Of a DNA stretch of 64,000 nt, positions 59,729 to 64,000 are shown piece by piece. The notes under the pieces are model-generated. The model saw only the letters and a program-made list of their open reading frames with translations, ran no database searches and was not told where the DNA came from. Position numbers and translations under genes: made by a program. The stretch is from assembly GCF_001721645.1 (NCBI RefSeq), contig NZ_CP017141.1, positions 1,364,001-1,428,000 of the forward strand. Direction: 5' to 3'. Each line of letters starts with the position of its first letter. The stretch's first letter is position 1. The stretch is from Pedobacter steynii. Lineage in GTDB: Bacteria > Bacteroidota > Bacteroidia > Sphingobacteriales > Sphingobacteriaceae.

Positions 59729-62621
59729 ATTGTTCTTCTGCTTTTTCAAAAGCTCGTGCTTCCAGGTGTTTTTCCATATCTAAACGGTTGACTCCTTTAG
59801 CCCACCATTCTGGTGCCGGCTTGTCCTTTAGCATATAATCAAAGTATTCCATCATGCGAACTGCATAATCTTTACGGTTTGGTATTTTTGCAATACCATG
59901 GTTTTCTCCACGATAGGTGATCATTACCACCGGTTTATTCAACCTTCTCAGTCCATTGTAGTATTCAATACCTTGGGTATAATCTACCGCACCGTCTTTA
60001 TCATTGTGTAACAACAACAAGGGGGTCTGTACTTTTTTGATGTGATAAACCGGAGAGTTACGGGCAAAAGCATCCCAGTTGTCCCAGTAACCTGGAGTTA
60101 ACCGACCCTGACTCGCCTCGAAAATTGCCTGGTTGGTGCCTCCGCTATTCCAGTAAATCAGACTATACATACTGATCATGTTGGTTAACGGTGCTCCCGC
60201 AGCAGCAGCTTTAAAAATATTAGTCTGAGTAATCAGGAAAGAGGTCTGATATCCTCCCCAGGAATGTCCATGAATGGCCACCCGTTTTTCATCAACAATA
60301 CCGGTTCCAATCGCAGCTTTCACCGCCGGAACGACACAAGCCACAGCAGACATACCGGGATCATTCAATTTGTATTTGATATCCGGCATCAGGACAGCAT
60401 AACCATTGCTGGTGTACATCGATTTGTTAAATCCACCTCCAGGAAATCCCGGCATGGTATAGGCATTTAGTTCATCGGTTAAGCGCTCATAGATATAAGT
60501 GATGGTAGGATAGCTTTTTCCTTCCTGATAATTTGCAGGAAGGTATAGGGCTGCCTGCAAAGAATCTCCGTTTGCGCTGACATAGTTGATCAGTTTTACG
60601 CCCGAAGACCAGGCATACTTCTCCTGATCAGGTGTGTTTTTAGTAACCTGCTTTGCATTGGCCAGGTTCGCTGTAGTACTGATGTATAGCTCAGGCGACT
60701 TTTCATTGTTCTGCTTACTGTAAACAAATACATTCCCATCACTGGCTTTATTGAAACTGCCATATCCGTTATCATCCATAAACAAAACCTTGATGCTGCT
60801 CTTCCCGGCTTCAAGAAGGCCGATTCCTGTTTTTTTATTGACGGAATTAAAAACTGCAAAATATTGATCCTTGCTCAGGTCTGTCCCTTTATCTTTTGGA
60901 TAGATGGAGAATTTGCCCTGTACATCCTGTTTTTTACTTTTCCAGTTATCGGAAAGGGAGATGGCTGATTTTCCATCAGCACTGATGCGCCAAAGGTCAT
61001 AGTTGTCTTTAATCAATACATATCTGGAATCTGATGACCAGCCAAAATTGGGGGTAGATGGCTTGACAACGTTATGGTCATCCAGCTCATCTATAAAGGA
61101 AGCCTTGATTTTCTCCGTCAGGTTATATTGCTGCTGGGTTTCCAGATTGATGCTATAGAAAGCGCCATCTTTATTAAAACTTGCCCATTTACCATTGGGG
61201 GCAAAACTAAGTGTGCCTCCGCTGGAAGTATAAAACTTTTCAAAAATCCGTTTTTTTATGCCTGTTTTCAGGTCGATGAGGTAAATATCGGTATAGCTTT
61301 GACCGTCAAGGTTACTCATTAATTCATATCCAGAATTGTCGTAACCGATGGCATATAGGTGCTGTGGTGCAACAACAACATTTTTTAAACTGCTGTCTGC
61401 CAGTTGACTGAACTTCTGGTCTGCAATGCGGTAAGAACTCAGGAAGCTGTAGTTTTTGTCTCTTGTTTCCTGAGTCTGCTGGGCAGATTGAAGACGTTTG
61501 TCCTGCCAGTTCCATATGATCATATCCGGCTTTTCTATATCTGCCTTGGCTGCAGGTTTGCCTTCAGCTTTTCCTTTGGCAAGGCTGTCGGTTTTTGTCT
61601 GAGGTTTTGCTTTAGCCTGATCCGCTGGTTTTATTGCAGATTTATCTTTTGAAGCGCTGTCAGCTTTCTTTTCAAAGGTATTGATGCCAAAAAACAAAGT
61701 CCCCTGGTCTTCTGACCAGTAAGGTGTTCCATTTCCGCTGATGCCCATGTTTTTTGGGAAATTCTTGCCGTCAATACCGGTATAGGAAACTTTATTGGTT
61801 TGCTCGCCCGCAATTTTATTGATGCCGATTACTGTAAAAACATCTTCTTTATATTGCTCGTTTTTATTGGATTTAAGTAATGCAAAAGCAGTTCCGTTTT
61901 CATTCCAGTTGATGCTTTTGTAATTTGCTTTATCATTTTCAATCGCAGTGATCAGGCCGGTTTTCATATCTCGGATAAAGACTCCGTTCCCATTCTGTCC
62001 ATTGGCATCAATGGTGTAGGCCAGGATATTTCCTGCCTTATTGAATGAATATTCTGCTACATTTCCCAGGTTATAACTTTTTTTGCTGCTCAGGTGATAG
62101 AGTAAAAGGTCTGTCCCTTTTGGGGCATCTTTGTCTTTTGAGGCATTTTCCGGGGCGGTAAATTGTATGGCCAGCCATTCTGATGATTCTCCGGAGAAAC
62201 TAAATGTCTTCACTTTCTCAAAAGTAGTTTTCTGATTGCCAGGTAAAGAAAGGAGAACCAATTGGTCGTAAAGGGGCTTCATGGTTTTCTTTGCAGATTT
62301 TACCTCTGCCTCTTTTGCCGACACTTTAAAAGCAGCATACCTGGAATCTTTTGAATAAATCACCGTGGAGGTGCTTGCTCCGATAGGATAATTGAAATTT
62401 GTGGTGTCTGAAACTTTACGGATTACGGTTTGAAGGTCACCTTCAGTGGGACCTTTTGCCCAGGACAACCACTGTCCGTTAGGAGATAGTGCATAACTAT
62501 TTCCTCTGATAAAATTCCATTTGGAAACATCTTTCCAGGTCAGACCTGGTTTTTGCTGCGCATGGAGGCTTGCTCCATAGGGTAAAAGTAACAGCAGAAG
62601 TGAGTATTTGATTCTGTTCAT
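59727..62621 (-). CDS. S9 family serine peptidase (prolyl oligopeptidase / DPP-IV-like), exported
   Basis: This 964-residue protein has a signal peptide (MNRIKYSLLLLLLPYGASLHAQ). A beta-propeller-type region precedes the alpha/beta-hydrolase domain. The catalytic triad can be placed: Ser in GHSWGGYQT, Asp in NDKDGAVDY, His in GENHGI. A lysine/alanine-rich insertion at about residues 315-364 interrupts the propeller. It is predicted to cleave peptides after proline or similar residues in the periplasm. It interrupts the arginine cluster on the opposite strand and has no evident role in it. Confidence 0.9.
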   Translation of the reverse strand: MNRIKYSLLLLLLPYGASLHAQQKPGLTWKDVSKWNFIRGNSYALSPNGQWLSWAKGPTEGDLQTVIRKVSDTTNFNYPIGASTSTVIYSKDSRYAAFKVSAKEAEVKSAKKTMKPLYDQLVLLSLPGNQKTTFEKVKTFSFSGESSEWLAIQFTAPENASKDKDAPKGTDLLLYHLSSKKSYNLGNVAEYSFNKAGNILAYTIDANGQNGNGVFIRDMKTGLITAIENDKANYKSINWNENGTAFALLKSNKNEQYKEDVFTVIGINKIAGEQTNKVSYTGIDGKNFPKNMGISGNGTPYWSEDQGTLFFGINTFEKKADSASKDKSAIKPADQAKAKPQTKTDSLAKGKAEGKPAAKADIEKPDMIIWNWQDKRLQSAQQTQETRDKNYSFLSSYRIADQKFSQLADSSLKNVVVAPQHLYAIGYDNSGYELMSNLDGQSYTDIYLIDLKTGIKKRIFEKFYTSSGGTLSFAPNGKWASFNKDGAFYSINLETQQQYNLTEKIKASFIDELDDHNVVKPSTPNFGWSSDSRYVLIKDNYDLWRISADGKSAISLSDNWKSKKQDVQGKFSIYPKDKGTDLSKDQYFAVFNSVNKKTGIGLLEAGKSSIKVLFMDDNGYGSFNKASDGNVFVYSKQNNEKSPELYISTTANLANAKQVTKNTPDQEKYAWSSGVKLINYVSANGDSLQAALYLPANYQEGKSYPTITYIYERLTDELNAYTMPGFPGGGFNKSMYTSNGYAVLMPDIKYKLNDPGMSAVACVVPAVKAAIGTGIVDEKRVAIHGHSWGGYQTSFLITQTNIFKAAAAGAPLTNMISMYSLIYWNSGGTNQAIFEASQGRLTPGYWDNWDAFARNSPVYHIKKVQTPLLLLHNDKDGAVDYTQGIEYYNGLRRLNKPVVMITYRGENHGIAKIPNRKDYAVRMMEYFDYMLKDKPAPEWWAKGVNRLDMEKHLEARAFEKAEEQ

Positions 62622-62750
62622 TATAGTTTGGGGGTTTTCTGCTAAAATATTGTTTTAGTTGAATATATTTTGAATATAACAACAATATTATGCAATGCTG
62701 TTGCGTTTATTCGGCTTGCTGGTTTATCCTTCATTCTATCGTAATTATTG

Positions 62751-62758
62751 TATTTTTG
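62751..62758 (+). promoter_or_regulatory. -7 element of argH
   Basis: TATTTTTG matches TAnnTTTG exactly, 45 bases before the argH ATG. A -33 TTG is not at the expected spacing. The rest of 62622-62803 shows no gene. Confidence 0.6.
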
Positions 62759-62803
62759 CAAAATACCGCTAAGCCCTAAGGGACCTAAATAATAGATTGA
62801 TAA

Positions 62804-64000
62804 ATGAAGATTTGGCAAAAAAACGTAGACGTAAATAAGGATATAGAAACTTTTACCGTAGGCAAAGACAGGGAGCTGGATTTGCAAATGGCAGCTTTTG
62901 ATGTTTTAGGCTCTCTGGCCCATGTTGAAATGCTGGAAAGTATCGGATTGCTGACCGCTGAAGAACTGGCAGATATTCAAAAAGAACTTAAAAATATCTA
63001 CGCAGATATCGAAGCGGGTAAATTCACAATTGAGGATACCGTAGAAGATGTGCACTCCCAGGTGGAATGGCTGCTGACACAACGTATTGGAGATGCCGGT
63101 AAAAAGATCCATAGCGGACGCTCCCGTAATGATCAGGTTCTGGTGGATTTGAAACTTTATTTCAGAAGTTGCATCGAAGAGATGGTTGGAAATACAACTG
63201 CGCTTTTCACACAGCTGATCGAATTGAGTAACATCCATAAGGACAAATTGCTTCCAGGATATACCCATCTTCAGATTGCTATGCCCTCTTCTTTTGGACT
63301 ATGGTTTGGTGCTTATGCGGAAAGTCTGGTCGACGATATGGAGCTAATGCTGGCTGCTTATAAAATCTGTAATAAAAATCCATTGGGATCTGCTGCGGGC
63401 TATGGTTCTTCATTCCCTTTAAACAGGACGATGACCACTCAGTTGCTGGGCTTTGAAAACCTGAACTATAATGTCGTTTATGCGCAGATGGGAAGGGGTA
63501 AAACGGAACGTATTCTTGGACAGGCGATGTCCTCAGTCGCCGCTTCTTTAGCAAAAATGGCTATGGATGTCTGCCTTTTTATCAATCAGAATTTCGGCTT
63601 TATCAGCTTTCCGGACGAACTGACTACAGGATCGAGCATTATGCCGCATAAAAAGAATCCGGATGTTTTTGAGCTGATCCGCTCCAGGTGCAATAAAATT
63701 CAGGCTTTACCGAATGAAATTGCCATGATGACGACCAATCTGCCTTCCGGATATCATCGCGACCTTCAACTGTTGAAAGAAAATCTTTTCCCGGCAATTA
63801 CCTCGCTGAATGAGTGTCTGGAGATGACTACCTATATGCTGCAACACATCAGAATCAAAGATGATATTCTGGCAGATAAAAAATATGCTTATCTATTTAG
63901 CGTTGAAGTGGTGAATGAACTTGCTTTAAAAGGGGTTCCTTTTAGAGAGGCCTATAAAATCGTTGGTGAAACGATAGAAAATGGCACCTTCTCCCCTTCT
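62804..64000 (+). CDS. argH: Argininosuccinate lyase (3' end beyond window)
   Basis: At least 399 codons are present, open to the right edge. It has the fumarase/aspartase superfamily signature GSSIMPHKKNP (about residue 278), VEDVHSQVEWLLTQRIG and HSGRSRNDQVLVDL. It splits argininosuccinate into arginine and fumarate, the last step of the pathway. The start at 62804 (MKIWQKNVD) is the first in-frame ATG after the promoter. The C-terminal part is missing from this window. Confidence 0.94.
   Translation, partial: MKIWQKNVDVNKDIETFTVGKDRELDLQMAAFDVLGSLAHVEMLESIGLLTAEELADIQKELKNIYADIEAGKFTIEDTVEDVHSQVEWLLTQRIGDAGKKIHSGRSRNDQVLVDLKLYFRSCIEEMVGNTTALFTQLIELSNIHKDKLLPGYTHLQIAMPSSFGLWFGAYAESLVDDMELMLAAYKICNKNPLGSAAGYGSSFPLNRTMTTQLLGFENLNYNVVYAQMGRGKTERILGQAMSSVAASLAKMAMDVCLFINQNFGFISFPDELTTGSSIMPHKKNPDVFELIRSRCNKIQALPNEIAMMTTNLPSGYHRDLQLLKENLFPAITSLNECLEMTTYMLQHIRIKDDILADKKYAYLFSVEVVNELALKGVPFREAYKIVGETIENGTFSPS

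Noticed and set aside
59727..62621. S9 peptidase as part of arginine metabolism
   Set aside because: Opposite strand, own terminator, exported protein; only location links it to the pathway.
1..64000. tRNA, rRNA, CRISPR, insertion sequence, defence or secretion system
   Set aside because: Intergenic gaps are short and were read on both strands; no cloverleaf, repeat-spacer pattern, transposase or known defence gene was seen.

Overview
The window looks like chromosomal DNA from a member of the Bacteroidota, most likely the Sphingobacteriaceae (Pedobacter-like). The reasons are: several promoters carry the Bacteroidota -7 element TAnnTTTG; Shine-Dalgarno sequences are mostly absent; ECF sigma/anti-sigma pairs, a TonB-type outer-membrane beta-barrel protein with a CarboxypepD_reg-like domain and large hybrid histidine kinases are present; and the arginine operon has the Bacteroides-type N-acyl-ornithine transcarbamylase. 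The genus is inferred from gene content, not from a search. I see no tRNA, rRNA, CRISPR array, insertion sequence, prophage or transfer gene. The window reads as ordinary chromosome.

Layout. 1-4.5 kb: DUF2911 exported protein, then on the minus strand an ECF sigma/anti-sigma pair, a small membrane protein, and a coupled histidine kinase - DinB - thioesterase operon. 4.5-7 kb: gltX and a YpfJ-type zinc metallopeptidase. 7.2-14.1 kb: a signalling island in one direction: soluble REC-histidine kinase, 1198-residue CHASE3/HAMP/GAF hybrid kinase with three receiver domains, single-domain regulator, CheR, CheB, second single-domain regulator. No chemoreceptor, CheA or CheW is present. 14-21.2 kb: outer-membrane beta-barrel protein, M49-like metallopeptidase lipoprotein, peptidoglycan amidase lipoprotein, glnS. 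21.3-26.3 kb: stand-alone B12-binding domain plus enoyl-CoA hydratase, then an NtrC-type sigma-54 activator followed by AI-2E-type, YtxH, holin-like and unknown envelope genes. 26.4-32.7 kb: aspS, a second ECF sigma/anti-sigma operon that includes a repeat-rich exported protein, TerC and a nucleoid-associated protein. 32.7-44.1 kb: bestrophin-like channel, MHS transporter, RlmI-type methyltransferase, LysE exporter, csaA-tadA, Mn-type SOD convergent with oxyR, GDP-fucose synthase, trmB, and an alkylation-repair-like group (ATL, AhpD-like, Tag). 44.2-50.7 kb: polA, UPF0173 hydrolase, YbaB, M28 peptidase, FAD oxidoreductase. 50.9-64 kb: a lipoprotein and the arginine region.

The arginine region is the most coherent pathway: a GNAT acyltransferase, argG, argC, argD, argF', then a terminator-like hairpin, then argB, proC, argE, a convergent S9 peptidase, and argH running off the right edge. 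Together these supply every step from glutamate to arginine through N-acylated intermediates, with the GNAT protein as the likely first enzyme. Upstream lies a roughly 260-base leader holding a 44-codon open frame with four CGN arginine codons and three stem-loops. I regard this leader as the best candidate for an undescribed regulatory element in the window. All starts and functions are from reading the sequence only; no database search was possible.
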